From the NCBI GenBank assembly GCA_034231615.1, contig CM067322.1, positions 55,928,828 to 55,992,827 on the forward strand: a stretch of DNA of 64,000 nucleotides, in the 5' to 3' direction. The translations under genes were made by a program, and so were the position numbers. Under the pieces are notes generated by a model. The model saw nothing but the letters and a program-made list of their open reading frames with translations. It searched no databases and had not been told where the DNA came from. This document shows positions 22,612 through 33,224 of the stretch, in pieces (the first letter of the stretch is position 1; every line of letters begins with the position of its first letter). Origin of the DNA: Meghimatium bilineatum (Eukaryota > Mollusca > Gastropoda > Stylommatophora > Philomycidae).

Positions 22612-23222
22612 GGGTTATGGTTTATACCCATAAACTTGGCTCTTTGAAATTACATGTACATTACCTGTGGACCAGCTTGTGTTAAAGATCTGCAGTAGCT
22701 TTGCTCTTGCTGCAATTCCCAGGTTTCTAATCATTTCATTGGACACTCCATCAGCTCCAGGGGACTTTTTCATTTTCAATTTGGATATTGCATGCTCCAG
22801 TTCTCTCATTGTGATTGGTGCCTCCATGACTTCAGGTATAGGTTCGCCTTGTCCAATGTTTTGCTGGTTCTCTCGAACCTCCTGTTGTTTGTCTGGGCTG
22901 ACTTTGACGTTATTGTCTTCTGCAAAGGAATCTGCAAAGTAATCAGCTGCATGTTTACCTGTTAAAATGTTTCTATCTTTATAAAGTGTGATCCTGGTAT
23001 TTCTCCCTGTACCTTCATCATTTAGTTGTTTTACAAGTTTCCATAATTTCCTAGTATCTCTTTCTAGGTTCAGCGACTCTGTTTTTTCTTTCCAGTTGCT
23101 CCGTCTGGCTTGTAACTTGGCTCTTTGAAATTTAGCCTTTGTTTGCTGATATTTGTTATGATGTTCTTGGCTAGGATTGTCTACAAAACAATTGATTTAT
23201 CAAATGCTGAGAATTCCTTAAT

Positions 23223-23384
23223 CTTTAGCACACTATAGGAAGAAAGTTCCCATTCTTTCTGTCCATTGCTATGCACTTTTAGCACACTGTAGGAAGAAAA
23301 CTCCCATTCTTTCTGTCCATTGCTATGCACTTTTAGCACACTGTAGGAGGAAAATTCCCATTCTTTCTGTCCATTGCTATGCAC
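23223..23384. repeat. 54 bp tandem repeat, 3 copies
   Basis: Units start at about 23223, 23277 and 23331, each with TTAGCACACT and CCATTCTTTCTGTCCATTGC. They lie about 40 bp from the LINE's 5' target duplication and are not part of the LINE. Confidence 0.92.
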
Positions 23385-23399
23385 CTCTTTCCACAGGGA

Positions 23400-24405
23400 A
23401 ATCCCGATTGTAAACGTCATTCATCCGGGCATTATGGAAATTGAAAGTAGACATAATTTACTTTCATTTCCATTGGTATTCTAAGAAGGAAGGATGACAT
23501 CCATCACAATTATATTGAATTAATTTCTGCAATTCATCAATGGTTCATAATGGTACCCATTTTTTAGGAATATTTTTTTGATTCCGATGATGAAGTATTT
23601 CTTGGTTTTATGGATGCAGATATTGTTCCTCAGCTCCAAATAGCTGAGGATTGAGACAGAAGTTCTTTGTTGTTGAGTTTTTTGTCAAGAAAATTATCAT
23701 GAATGTAGGTGATTAGTGCCCCTTTAGATTACAATAATCTCTTACTGCAATTTTTCTGAAGTTGTAAAATTATTAGGCCTAGCTGAGTGAAAACCTCACA
23801 AATATTAAAATACAAATAATATTAAACAGATAAGCAATACGATGAATGGCAGGGTTATATTTTTTTCTGTCCAGTCATGATTTCTTGATTATTTGTGTGA
23901 CTGACTTTTACATAGTAGAGTATACAATTCATGGCAAATATTGTTACTGTATATGAAATGTATGATAGGTTTCAGTGTTATAATTCTTTGCTCCCCTCTC
24001 AGATTCCAATAACACATTAGCAGGTCAGATTTCCACTTTGATATAAGAGTGGATTCAATCGGTTTTTTTGGTTGCACCTTTTATGTTGCACTAATGTCAT
24101 TTTCTTCTTTTGCAAATGTGTCTGTTAACTCATTAATTGAGATGTTGGAATATGCTGAAATCAAGTAGACTGTTTTCTTCTTTAAAAAGTGGATCAACTG
24201 AGTCTATCAGCACACATAATTCAGATCAATGCTATTTTGTTGACTCAAATGGGTTTTCATAACAGGGCATTTGTGAAAGTACTGTGTGAATATTAATTCC
24301 ATATTAGAGGAACATATTTTTTAGATTCAGTCATATAATAGATATATCTGATATTCAATTTAGATATCTGTTACATGCAATAAATAATATTTTGCAATAA
24401 TATTT
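23400..24405. other. intron 6 sequence, no feature seen
   Basis: AT-rich, no recognised exon, repeat or RNA. Confidence 0.45.
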
Positions 24406-24410
24406 CTATA

Positions 24411-24548
<138 letters not shown>

Positions 24549-25037
24549 TAATATTTCATAAATATTTCATCAATTTGGAATATGGATATTTCATGTGTTG
24601 CTTCTCGATATGTAAATAATTTTTTTACAATAAGAATTAATGATACACAACATACATGCAAACATGACCTGCAACATATTATCAAATTATATTTGGCCTA
24701 AGTTAACCTTTATCGCGACATTGTCACAAATAAAAACACATATTTCAGGTGTAATCCATTGAACCTCATTGCTATGTAGTTTTTTTTTAACTATGATAAA
24801 AAGTTTAAATTTAACTTTTTTCTTTTCAGGAAAAGTGGGAATACTGCTAGCATTCAATCTAGATTTCTTTCTGGTTAAATTCATGTGCAAAACAACTGAC
24901 AAATTAAAGCATTTTCAAAGTTTCAGTTATCCTGTTACAATCATCGCAATCAAGTTGAAATGGATAATATTTTTTGTGAAATTCTTATGGATTGTGTTTT
25001 TAATAATGAGGAACTATTGAGAATTGTTTGTTTTCAA

Positions 25038-25500
25038 AGAAGATATTATGGACATGTTAGTTACATTATGAAATTACATCAGTAACATTAGGTCTGGAAA
25101 TTCTGCATTGAATATAAATTATGGTGTGTCGAAGAAATATTCTTAGATCTAGTCAAGATTGGATCGAGAAGGTTAGTGACATCTAAGTGTTTTATTTAAT
25201 TTTAATAGATGATAATAATGTTTTATTTATTTTCACAGAAGATATTATGAGCACGTTAGTTTGATTATGAAAGTGATTATGATGTTATGAAATTACATCA
25301 GTAACATTAGGTCTGGAAATTCTGCATTGAATATAAATTATGGTGTGTCGAAGAAATATTCTTAGATCTAGTCAAGATTGGATCGAGAAGGTTAGTGACA
25401 TCTAAGTGTTTTATTTAATTTTAATAGATGATAATAATAGTTTTATTTATTTTCACAGAAGATATTATGAGCATGTTAGTTTGATTATGAAATAACATTA
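25038..25500. repeat. about 200-220 bp direct repeat, 2.2 copies
   Basis: AGAAGATATTATGRRCAYGT begins at 25038, 25239 and 25459. The first two copies are almost identical over the block GGTCTGGAAATTCTGCATTG to TTAATAGATGATAATAAT. A recent tandem duplication in intron 6. Confidence 0.93.
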
Positions 25501-26025
25501 TAGATACAATGAGTTCAGTAATTATTCCATAGATCGGACACCAAAACACGAGGCAGTCATTTTATATAAAATTACACAATAGTCATAAAAGAATCCAGAG
25601 TACAGGGGGAAAGTTACCTAATTTGTATTGGGTGTGGTAAAAGTTAATTTTTACTAATCTCTTGTGAAAATATCACTTCTGTATCATACCCATGCACCCA
25701 TGATGGATACATTCCTCATCAGTTACAGCTCTGCATGAATTTTCATCCTTGTTAGAAGGGGTCAGAAGTTTCTGACAGACAGTAAAGTTATTGTCTTAAA
25801 TATCTTATGTCATCAAACTCAGATATCTCAAAAAATGTAAAACATTGCGAACACACAAACATGACAATAAACTAAATCCGAAGAATAGGCATCTGTGACT
25901 ATGTTGATAATGATATAATCCCTTTAGCTGTGAGCGAGTAGCTCTTGACAACCCTTAGACTTTCATACAAATTACAGGTTCCTTTTAGTTGAGTAACTGA
26001 AGTGGAACCTGGACTCATGAAAGGT

Positions 26026-26265
26026 TGTCCCAAAGACATGGTTGTATAAGGGAGAATTATGTCCCAAAGACATGGTTGTATAAGGGAGATTTATGTCCCA
26101 AAGACATGGTTGTATAAGGGAGATTTATGTCCCAAAGACATGGTTGTATAAGGGAGATTTATGTCCCAAAGACATGGTTGTATAAGGGAGATTTATGTCC
26201 CAAAGACATGGTTGTATAAGGGAGATTTATGTCCCAAAGACATGGTTGTATAAGGGAGATTTATG
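26026..26265. repeat. 34 bp minisatellite, 7 copies
   Basis: The unit TGTCCCAAAGACATGGTTGT plus ATAAGGGAGATTTA repeats almost without change. Open on plus for much of its length, but no evidence of coding. Confidence 0.95.
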
Positions 26266-26393
26266 GATGTATTTTCAGTCAGCGAAGGGAGGTATTCAGT
26301 ATGCCAGTATCCCAGGATTCCCACATGCTACCAGGAATACAACACACACTTCTGAGACAACTATCATTCTTCTGTCAGATTTGTTAACACACC

Positions 26394-26554
26394 GCCGCCG
26401 AAGATGGATGCGTTGGGCCAATGGCGCAAATAAAACGGCAACACAACGCATTTCCATTCTCTGGACTACATTCAACTGGAAATCTTGTAGGATCATTGTC
26501 CTGTTACAAGAGAAATCCAGTGGGAGTTTGAGAATGAACGCTGAAGAAGAAGAA
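26394..26554 (+). mobile_element. SINE-B copy, reference copy
   Basis: 161 bp from CGCCGAAGATGGATGCG to a GAAGAAGAAGAA tail, between identical 11 bp repeats GTTAACACACC (26383-26393 and 26555-26565). This intact copy defines both ends of the family. No clear tRNA B-box was seen in the head. Confidence 0.93.
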
Positions 26555-27049
26555 GTTAACACACCTGCAATGATGGCACACTTAGCATTTCATGTCACCT
26601 ATTAGTCTACCACAACTGCCACAAAAGGACAAAGGTGCAATGTCCATTAGCCTGTATCTTTTCATTATCCATGAGGAGTATTTGATAGAAAACAAAAGTA
26701 AGAAATTGAGACAAGATGTCACAATGATTATTATTTCACAGGTGACAGGTTGTCAGCCTATCTATTCCATCTCTTTCCTTAGTTGCCTCCAACGACATGC
26801 CTGGAAAGAAGACGGTGGCCCTATTTTGCACCCTGAACTAGAAGTCCAGGCCCTGGTTTCCATATGGCAGGCTATGTCAATAGCAATACCTACAGTATTG
26901 AAAAGGTCAAGCATACTTGACTGTGATCAGCTTTGAGGTTGGTGTCCAATGTATGGTGCAGGAACCAGTTATCTCACATGGCTGGCCTACTATCGATATA
27001 GCTACAGACTGTTGAGTGGAAGTGGAAAAACACTGCACATTTTTTTAAG

Positions 27050-27195
27050 CCAGATGTGTTAGGCTATTAATGTAAATAAAATGGTGACACAATGTATTTC
27101 TGTTCTTTGGGCTACATTCTGCTGGAAATCTATTAGTACCATTGTCCTGCTACAAGAGAAATCCAGTGGGAGTTTGAGAACGAAGAACAACAAAA
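27050..27195 (+). mobile_element. SINE-B copy, degenerate
   Basis: Carries TAAATAAAATGGTGACACAA, then the ATTGTCCTGCTACAAGAGAA block and GGGAGTTTGAGAACGAAGAA at its end. Target repeats not clear. Confidence 0.8.
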
Positions 27196-27279
27196 TAACA
27201 TACAAGCACAGAAAACTCTGTGTGCATATGGTCACATAGTCATTGTGTTCCATTCTGATTTTTTAAATTATGATTTCTA

Positions 27280-27450
27280 TAACATGAAAATGGAAATAGC
27301 AAGATGCAGAAGAAGACCAAGAAAAGGGTGGATTCAAGGAGTTACCAAAACTCTGAGATGTCACAATATTACTGCATATCAGTGATCAAACGTGCCATAA
27401 TCCAAAAACCAATTGTCATTCAATCCTGCGACGACTTACATCAAAAGCAG
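27280..27450 (+). mobile_element. LINE C-terminal fragment
   Basis: Plus frame ARCRRRPRKGWIQGVTKTLR then CHNITAYQ. The complementary arrangement occurs at 63585-63700, so this is a repeated LINE tail. Confidence 0.5.
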
Positions 27451-27748
27451 ACAAAAGACAATAGATAGATGACTGCTATTATCTGTTTTTATAAACTGTT
27501 GTGCTCCTGTGAAAATATAAATTCTGAAACAATTTTAAAAGATCTGGTATATTAACTTTATATATATATTTATGCCTATGTATTAGTAAAACTGCTTGCT
27601 ATACCCATTTTTGATTTATTCTCCTTGCGAAAGATGTTTTAGATTAATTTGGATTTCTTTATTAGCACTTGAGAATAATGTCTCTTGTAACTGGATGAAT
27701 TTTTTTCCAGGTTATACAAAATTTAAATAATTTATATAAAGACCTTAC

Positions 27749-27814
27749 CCAATAGTAGCAGCTAAGGAGACACCTGTAACTACCATCCAAAACCACCAAG
27801 GCACACTGAATACT
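27749..27814 (-). CDS. POMT2: POMT2 exon 6
   Basis: 66 bp, acceptor TTTCAG and donor GTAAGG. It encodes VFSVPWWFWMVVTGVSLAAT followed by I and two bases of a Gly codon. The PWWFW...TGVSLA block is conserved in POMT2 just before the next membrane helix. Confidence 0.92.
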
Positions 27815-27946
27815 CTGAAATAACATCATTAAAACAAACATTAAACTGCTTCAAAAAACAATTTTTGGCTATAATTTTTTTTTAAAACATGCAAGAGAAC
27901 TGGTTCATTAATATCTCTGCATTCAGGGCATAAGTGCTTGGTATCT

Positions 27947-28226
27947 TCTTCTTCTTCTTCTGCATTCTCAATCTCCTGCAGATTAGCAGGATGTAGTCCG
28001 GAGAGCGGAATGTGTTGTGTCATGGTTTACAGCATTGCTGCAATATCTGCGCCTTTTGGCCTGACACATCCGACTTCAACATGGCTGTGTGTCACTGACC
28101 CTATATGGGATGGGACAGCCAACTTCATCCTATAACCTCCTTAGTCGCCTTTTACAACATACGTGGAAGGTAAACAGTGTTGCTATTCTTTGCTCCCCTT
28201 TTGGGCCCGGCAACACACGGGCGACG
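27947..28226 (-). mobile_element. SINE-A copy
   Basis: 280 bp read on minus, from the GCCCGTGTGTTGCCGGGCCC type head at the right to (GAA)n at the left. Flanked by TGGTATCT (27939-27946 and 28227-28234). The right-hand target repeat follows the head directly. Confidence 0.9.
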
Positions 28227-28469
28227 TGGTATCTAGCCAACTGTATGTAAATACCATTAAGTAACAACTTCCATGGTAACTTCACTAATATGTTCAAATT
28301 ATGTCCTAATTCAAAAACTTGCCTTCGTAGTACATATTGCTATTGATAAATATTTAAAATATGGACCAGGAATAAATTAAAAACATTCGCTTCTAAACCC
28401 ATGATGTGGGAGACATGCTAAATGTAGTTATTTAGAAATAAGTAGAAACTTATCTACTAAAATAGATTG

Positions 28470-28865
28470 TAACTACCACTAGCAAATGAGAACAAGGGCC
28501 CAGGCTCTTGAAAGGTTCAGAAATATCACCATACTACTTCAGCATGTGTTGAAGGCATCACTGGTCAGGTGGTCAACCAGTGGTTATGCAACATCAACAT
28601 CACATCCTGGGAGTCTGTCACTCAGAATCGCCCAGGGTGGGGCAGCAACATCAGCAAAGGTGCTTGCATCACAGAGAAGCATAAAATCTCAGAGGCATGG
28701 AGGAAACATACTGCCCAAAAAGATAGAACAACATACAACCAGATGCTCAATTCTGATCACACGTGTCCCAAATGCGGCAGGGAATTCTATGCCAGGATTG
28801 GACTTTTCAGTAATCTCGCATACACTAGAGATGCAACTACACAAGTCTGAAACTGTTGTCATAAT
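28470..28865 (+). pseudogene. LINE ORF2 C-terminus with zinc finger
   Basis: Plus frames give WESVTQNRPGWGSNISKG, then EAWRKHTAQKDRTTYNQ and HTCPKCGREFYARIGLFSN. The last has the CxxC part of a C2H2-like finger seen at the end of some LINE polyproteins (often with LxSHxRxH). Frame breaks make it non-functional. Confidence 0.65.
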
Positions 28866-29229
28866 CGCCTGTGATGGATGGCTATTAGGCAGTTGAGCAA
28901 GCACTTATGGGGAAAAGAGTGTGCTATGATGCTGGTTCATAACTTAATTACCTCTACATCTGCCACATATCCATATTGTCTTGTTAAAAAAATGATCATA
29001 AAATAAACTGTAAGAATTACAAGTATTGACATTCAAACAAATATGATAGTAAAAGAGATATATGCTAAGATAGACATCACGCTGGTCATTCCACACTAGA
29101 AAAGTTCAATCTGGCCAGCCGACCCAAAAGGTTGCTCTCCTCTGGATTACATAGAGAGGCAAAAAGAAGAGAAAAAAGAAACAGAGATGGGAGAGAGGCT
29201 AACATGCCTGTGAACAAAAGAATCATTCT

Positions 29230-29510
29230 GCTTCTCCTGCATTCATTCTCAAACTCCTGCAGATTAGTAGGATGTAGTCCAAAGAATGGAATGCATTGTG
29301 TCAGGGTTTACAGCTTGATTGCAATATCTGCACCTTCTGGTCCGATGCATCTGACTTCATCATGGTTTTTTAAGTCCCTTGACCCTCTATGAGATGAAAC
29401 AGCCAACTCCATCCCCCCAAACCTCCTTAGTCGCCTCTTACGATGTGCATGGCAGGTAACAGTGTCACTATTCTTTGCTCTCCTTTTGGGCTCCAGCAAC
29501 ACACATGTGG
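29230..29510 (-). mobile_element. SINE-A copy
   Basis: 281 bp between exact 12 bp repeats AAGAATCATTCT (29218-29229 and 29511-29522). The (GAA)n tail has decayed, while the body keeps TCTGACTTCATCATGG and CTTAGTCGCCTCTTACGA. Confidence 0.93.
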
Positions 29511-29524
29511 AAGAATCATTCTAT

Positions 29525-29590
29525 ATTTCAACCCAAAAACAACCCCTCAACTCTGTATTTCAACTCGAAAACAACCCTTCAAACCTGTAT
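29525..29590. repeat. 32 bp tandem duplication, 2 copies
   Basis: TTTCAACCCAAAAACAACCC and TTTCAACTCGAAAACAACCC start two adjacent similar units, each ending in CTGTA. Confidence 0.75.
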
Positions 29591-30070
29591 TTTCACTAAA
29601 GATTTTGTATTTCGAATATACTTCCCTAAATACATTGGAGGTCTAAAATAAGGTATAGAGTTCACTATACTCTGGTTTCCCCATATCTACTCAGCAGCTT
29701 ACAGAGAATACCAATTGCATGGGATGTTTCCCATTCACAGCATGTAACACCATAACTTAAATGATAATTCCCAGGATCTCTAAAAAATACACCATAAAAC
29801 AGGATTTCATGGCAAAGAATCCAGCCATTGACCTCATGAACACAAGCTTAACTCCTATGTCACAGAGATTTCCTTCATTAATTAGTCAATACAGATGAGT
29901 GAAATATTAATACATTGTATGAAATACATAAAATCTGTACAAATTGACAGGTATGAAATGATTACACAAGGAAAATGAGTTATTCAGATTGTATGTTTCC
30001 TTAACTAGATAAATTTCCATTATGTTTTCCTAAATTCAATGCAAATATAACGAATAAAACTAGCACTCAC

Positions 30071-30179
30071 CTATTTCTGTACGTCAAGAACTTTAAGCAT
30101 GAGTAGGTAGATGTCATAATGAAAAACATAAGGATAGGGTCCAATAAAATATGTCTGGACAAGATTAAGGTTCCAGTGT
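30071..30179 (-). CDS. POMT2: POMT2 exon 5: membrane segment with LLDPILMFF
   Basis: 109 bp, acceptor AACAG and donor GTGAGTGC. It completes Asp and reads DTGTLILSRHILLDPILMFF, then IMTSTYSCLKFLTYRN. The RxxLLDPxLxFF stretch is a strongly conserved PMT block. Phase 2 at its end is completed by the next exon. Confidence 0.95.
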
Positions 30180-30324
30180 CTGTTTTAAACACATTGAAAT
30201 TGCTGATTATTTTCTATTTTCAAAACAATAAATGAAGTAATGTAAGTAAAGATATTTTTTGTACAAACTGTTTCTAATATAAAAATGTAGTTACAAAATT
30301 AATTATTTTATATGAAGAGCCCAC

Positions 30325-30490
30325 TAAACTAACACTCTCACCAAATTAACACCTTCCCCAAACTAACACCCTCACCAATCTAACACTCTCACCAAATTAA
30401 CACCTTCCCCAAACTAACATCCTCACCAAACTAACACTCTCACCAAATATCCACACCAAACTAACACCTTTCCTGAACTAATACCCTCAC
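30325..30490. repeat. degenerate 15-17 bp tandem repeat
   Basis: About ten variants of CTAACACCCTCACCAAA alternate with TTAACACCTTCCCCAAA. The array ends about 145 bp from the exon 5 acceptor side, in intron 4. Confidence 0.88.
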
Positions 30491-30787
30491 GGAAGCTAAT
30501 TTATTCTTGGCTATGTCTACACCCATTTCACCTGTCCCACAGACTGGGCCCTTCATTCTGAGAGGGTTACTTGTTATTAACTACATCCTAGTAGGTTACT
30601 TTCAGATAAGGAATCTGATATCCAGTGTTTGATTTTATACTTTCTTTCAGTGCATCACTCTCAGAGACCATGCTCCATTTTTTTAGTAGTACTCTGTACA
30701 ACAACAAAAATCAGCGGAGGTTCTCACGTGTGTTACCAAGTCAGAAAGGTAAGAAAAAATAGCAATAATGTGACCAGTCATATTCTT

Positions 30788-30900
30788 TTTCGACTGCGTT
30801 CATTCTCAAACTCATGCATGTTATCAGGTTGTAGTTCAGAGATTGGAATGTGTTGTGTCATGGTTATATCTTTTGGCTGACCTGCCATGTATGTTGTAAG
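30788..30900 (-). mobile_element. SINE-A fragment
   Basis: Tail half of SINE-A on minus (TGCGTTCATTCTCAAACTCA, GATTGGAATGTGTTGTGTCA). Truncated. Confidence 0.65.
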
Positions 30901-30954
30901 TAAGTGGTAACTAACAATAGTTAGACATTTGTTATATACCACACACGGTCAAAT

Positions 30955-31103
30955 GAAACAAAAATGGTAAGTTGAAGTTGGATGTGTCTGACCAGATATC
31001 ACAGCTAAGTTGTAAATCATGACATACCCCGGTAACTCATTCTGTTCTCTGGACTACATTTCCTTAACCTACAGGAGTTTAAGAAGTAATGCAGAAGAAA
31101 ACC
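30955..31103 (+). mobile_element. SINE-A fragment
   Basis: Plus-strand tail half with GAAGTTGGATGTGTCTGACC and TTCTCTGGACTACATTTCCT, ending in GCAGAAGAAAACC. It faces the fragment at 30788-30900. Confidence 0.7.
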
Positions 31104-31211
31104 TAATATTTTTAGAAAAAGTTGTTTTTACTGCTATTTGCTTTTCCCTCAAGGGCACAACCCCCATATTTAATGTAACAAAATTAAAAAATAAAGGCAA
31201 AATGTAAGTAA

Positions 31212-31472
31212 AAAGTAAAGTAACCCATAGCATTTATTAATGCTGTAGGGCTGTAAGATGTAAGCGATCTCCCATTTCAGAGGCTCTGCAAATAAGGGCG
31301 GCAGCCATCTCCTCTCCCTCGCAGTCTTTACTTCCCAGATTAATCCGGTACCCATTTAAGGCTGGGTTGACCAGGGAGCCATTGCGATCTGAAAAACATT
31401 TCCGCCTCAACTGGGGAATGAACCCAGGACAGTTCATATGCGAAATCAGTGCGCTAACCACTGCGCTACTGT
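31212..31472 (-). mobile_element. tRNA-derived SINE
   Basis: Minus-strand copy of the family at 12913-13196: head AGCGCAGTGGTTAGCGCACT, the B-box region GGTTCATTCCCC and the body GGAAGTAAAGACTGCGAGGG. Small differences such as ACTGATTTCGC in the head show independent age. Confidence 0.9.
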
Positions 31473-31504
31473 ACAAGCTAATGTGTCCATGATTTTAACA
31501 TAAC

Positions 31505-31570
31505 AATTGATACATTATTTAACAAAACAAACTTTCGTTAAAGGTGCATACAACACAGCATCCATCAATC
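31505..31570 (+). mobile_element. foldback element, left part (split by element D)
   Basis: CATTATTTAACAAAACAAAC then TTTCGTTAAAGGTGCATA matches 35773-35812. It resumes at 32195 after element D. Confidence 0.75.
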
Positions 31571-32194
31571 AGTGCTTACGCATGTGGTTGCTTCTGTGGG
31601 TCTCACCAATGGCCCACTAGACAAACCACCCATACGACAGAAAACCTTAGTAGATGCAATGCCATTATATTGAGGTTATCTTCTTATAGAAGCTTCATGG
31701 CACATCATCTATACAATTATGCTTATTATGCTGTTATTTTGTTGTTGAAATGTGTTTCATGTTTACTTGAATATATGTATGCACCCTCTGTGGTTGGGAG
31801 GGAGCCAGAGATGTACTGTGCAGTACTGGGGAGGAGGAAACTAACAGTACTGTTTTTTCTTATGGCTGAGACCCATCATAGAGACACAGTGACTCAGGAC
31901 GTGACAATCCTTTTGACTTGAACATTTGGTTGCGTGCCTGGAGCAATAGAGAAGTTCGGCATAACCAGTAGTCAATTGGTGGTGGGGAATGAACACAGTG
32001 AACCCTATCTTGGCTGCAGTGGCCCGGAGCAGTGCATAGGTTGAAAATTACCTTCCTGGAGGTGTGATAGTTATTCTCTGGTTCTGTCCCAGGGTGTGCC
32101 GAAAATCCACAGACTTCCCAGCAATATAATGCCATTTAATGGCATTGGGTCAAAGGGCATGAGCCCATGGACCGCTGGATCAGCAACCAACCAA
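31571..32194 (+). mobile_element. element D copy 1 (624 bp retroposon-like)
   Basis: Starts AGTGCTTACGCATGTGGTTG and ends CAGCAACCAACCAA, a CAAC-type tail. It lies between 9 bp repeats CCATCAATC (31562-31570 and 32195-32203). About 90 percent or more alike by eye to copy 2 at 36578. No coding frame recognised. The variable target length (9 and 12 bp) and simple-repeat tail point to target-primed reverse transcription rather than a DNA transposon. Confidence 0.85.
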
Positions 32195-32203
32195 CCATCA
32201 ATC

Positions 32204-32390
32204 TGTGCACAACACACTGAGTGGCCCCCTTTCCCCCACCCCAGGAATACCCTTTGGGGAGGGTGGGGAGGCTCTCAGTGTATTGCATGCAGATCGAATG
32301 GTCGCTAGTAGGTGAGTTGTACTTTTATCTCCGTGTACCGGAAGCTGTATGTTATGCAAGCCTAGTATTAAAAAGTAGGAATAAAATCAT
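32204..32390 (+). mobile_element. foldback element, right part
   Basis: Contains arms TCTGTGCACAACACACTGAG and CTCAGTGTATTGCATGCAGA, which can pair around a C/G-rich loop (TTTCCCCC...GGGGAGGGTGGGG). Same architecture as 35820-35930. Confidence 0.75.
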
Positions 32391-32670
32391 GTGATATGGA
32401 CACATTAGACCATAATGAACCCAAAGTAACATCACAAATAACAACAAAATAGTTCCAAAGAGTTGCTACAATAAAACATTTTTGATAATTGCCTTTATGT
32501 TTCTTATTTTAACTTGGTGTGTCTTATTTTTCCTTTTATTTAGGTCGTTATTTTACTTTTTAAATTTCTATTATTTTTCGTGTTTACCTATGTAAAATTA
32601 CCTGTCATACTTATTTCTGCATCTATCATACACACACACACACAAAATAAAAGAAGAAAATAGACATGCA
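32391..32670. other. intron 4 sequence next to exon 4
   Basis: T-rich, with a short CA run at 32630-32644. No other feature. Confidence 0.4.
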
Positions 32671-32676
32671 ACTCAC

Positions 32677-32785
32677 CAAACAAAATCAATGCTCCAGCAA
32701 AAATTGCTGCTAGTATAGAATGTGTGAGTAGCCAAATAGACTGGTAAGCTAGGGGAACAAGTAAAGCACCCAGCACAGCACAAAA
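32677..32785 (-). CDS. POMT2: POMT2 exon 4: membrane segment
   Basis: 109 bp, acceptor TTTCCAG and donor GTGAGTTG, phase 0 in and phase 1 out. It begins FCAVLGALLVPLAYQ and continues through a hydrophobic helix to ALILFG/D. The pattern is that of the second and third transmembrane segments in PMT proteins. The Asp codon is split across the next intron. Confidence 0.93.
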
Positions 32786-33224
32786 CTGGAAACAGATCAA
32801 AAACTAGTGTTAATTTCTTTTAAACAATTTACAAAAGTTTTAGCATTGTTAAAAATGTCTCTTCAAATATATACTTCTGCAACTATAGAAAAAAGACTGT
32901 ATTCTCAAAATAGTATTATATTTAGAATAAGATTTTAAATTAATATTAATATATATTGTGCCTATTTTGGAAATTGGCTGCTGCGGAATCCCAGTCCACT
33001 CATATTTGTTTGTGGAATGTCAATACTTTTATATTTGATAGTGGAATTCGGATCCTTTCATCATAGAGCAATCCTTTTATATTTTCCAGCTAAATTCTAG
33101 TCAGACCGTTCATATTTCATTATGGAAGTCTTGTCCATTAACATTTCATTGCGGACTTCGAGAATTCCATCTATTGCTTTTGTTGCTGCTATCAATGAAT
33201 CATATTGTGCTTTTATTACTGTTA

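Larger units (their letters stand above)
20377..23174 (-). mobile_element. RNase H-bearing LINE, 5'-truncated, with target duplications
   Basis: 2.8 kb between identical 10 bp repeats GATTGTCTAC (20367-20376 and 23175-23184). On minus it encodes, in order: the pre-RT region KSPGADGVSNEMIRNLG; the RT with AWIDLRKAFDKVW, HGVPQGGVLSPTLF and YADDLVIW; the thumb; RNase H with VYTDGSAQNA and IPGNEKADQLAKEGA-like blocks; and a zinc-knuckle CTCGQAAQSGKHILQEC. It ends in (GAA)n. A stop near 22612, a frameshift near 21780 and stops in RNase H disable it. The endonuclease is lost by 5' truncation. RNase H plus RT suggests the I/Nimb group; the clade is not proven. Confidence 0.93.

Noticed and set aside
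28486..28896. Host zinc-finger gene suggested by CPKCGREF
   Set aside because: The surrounding frame fits the C-terminus of a LINE polyprotein and is broken by frameshifts.
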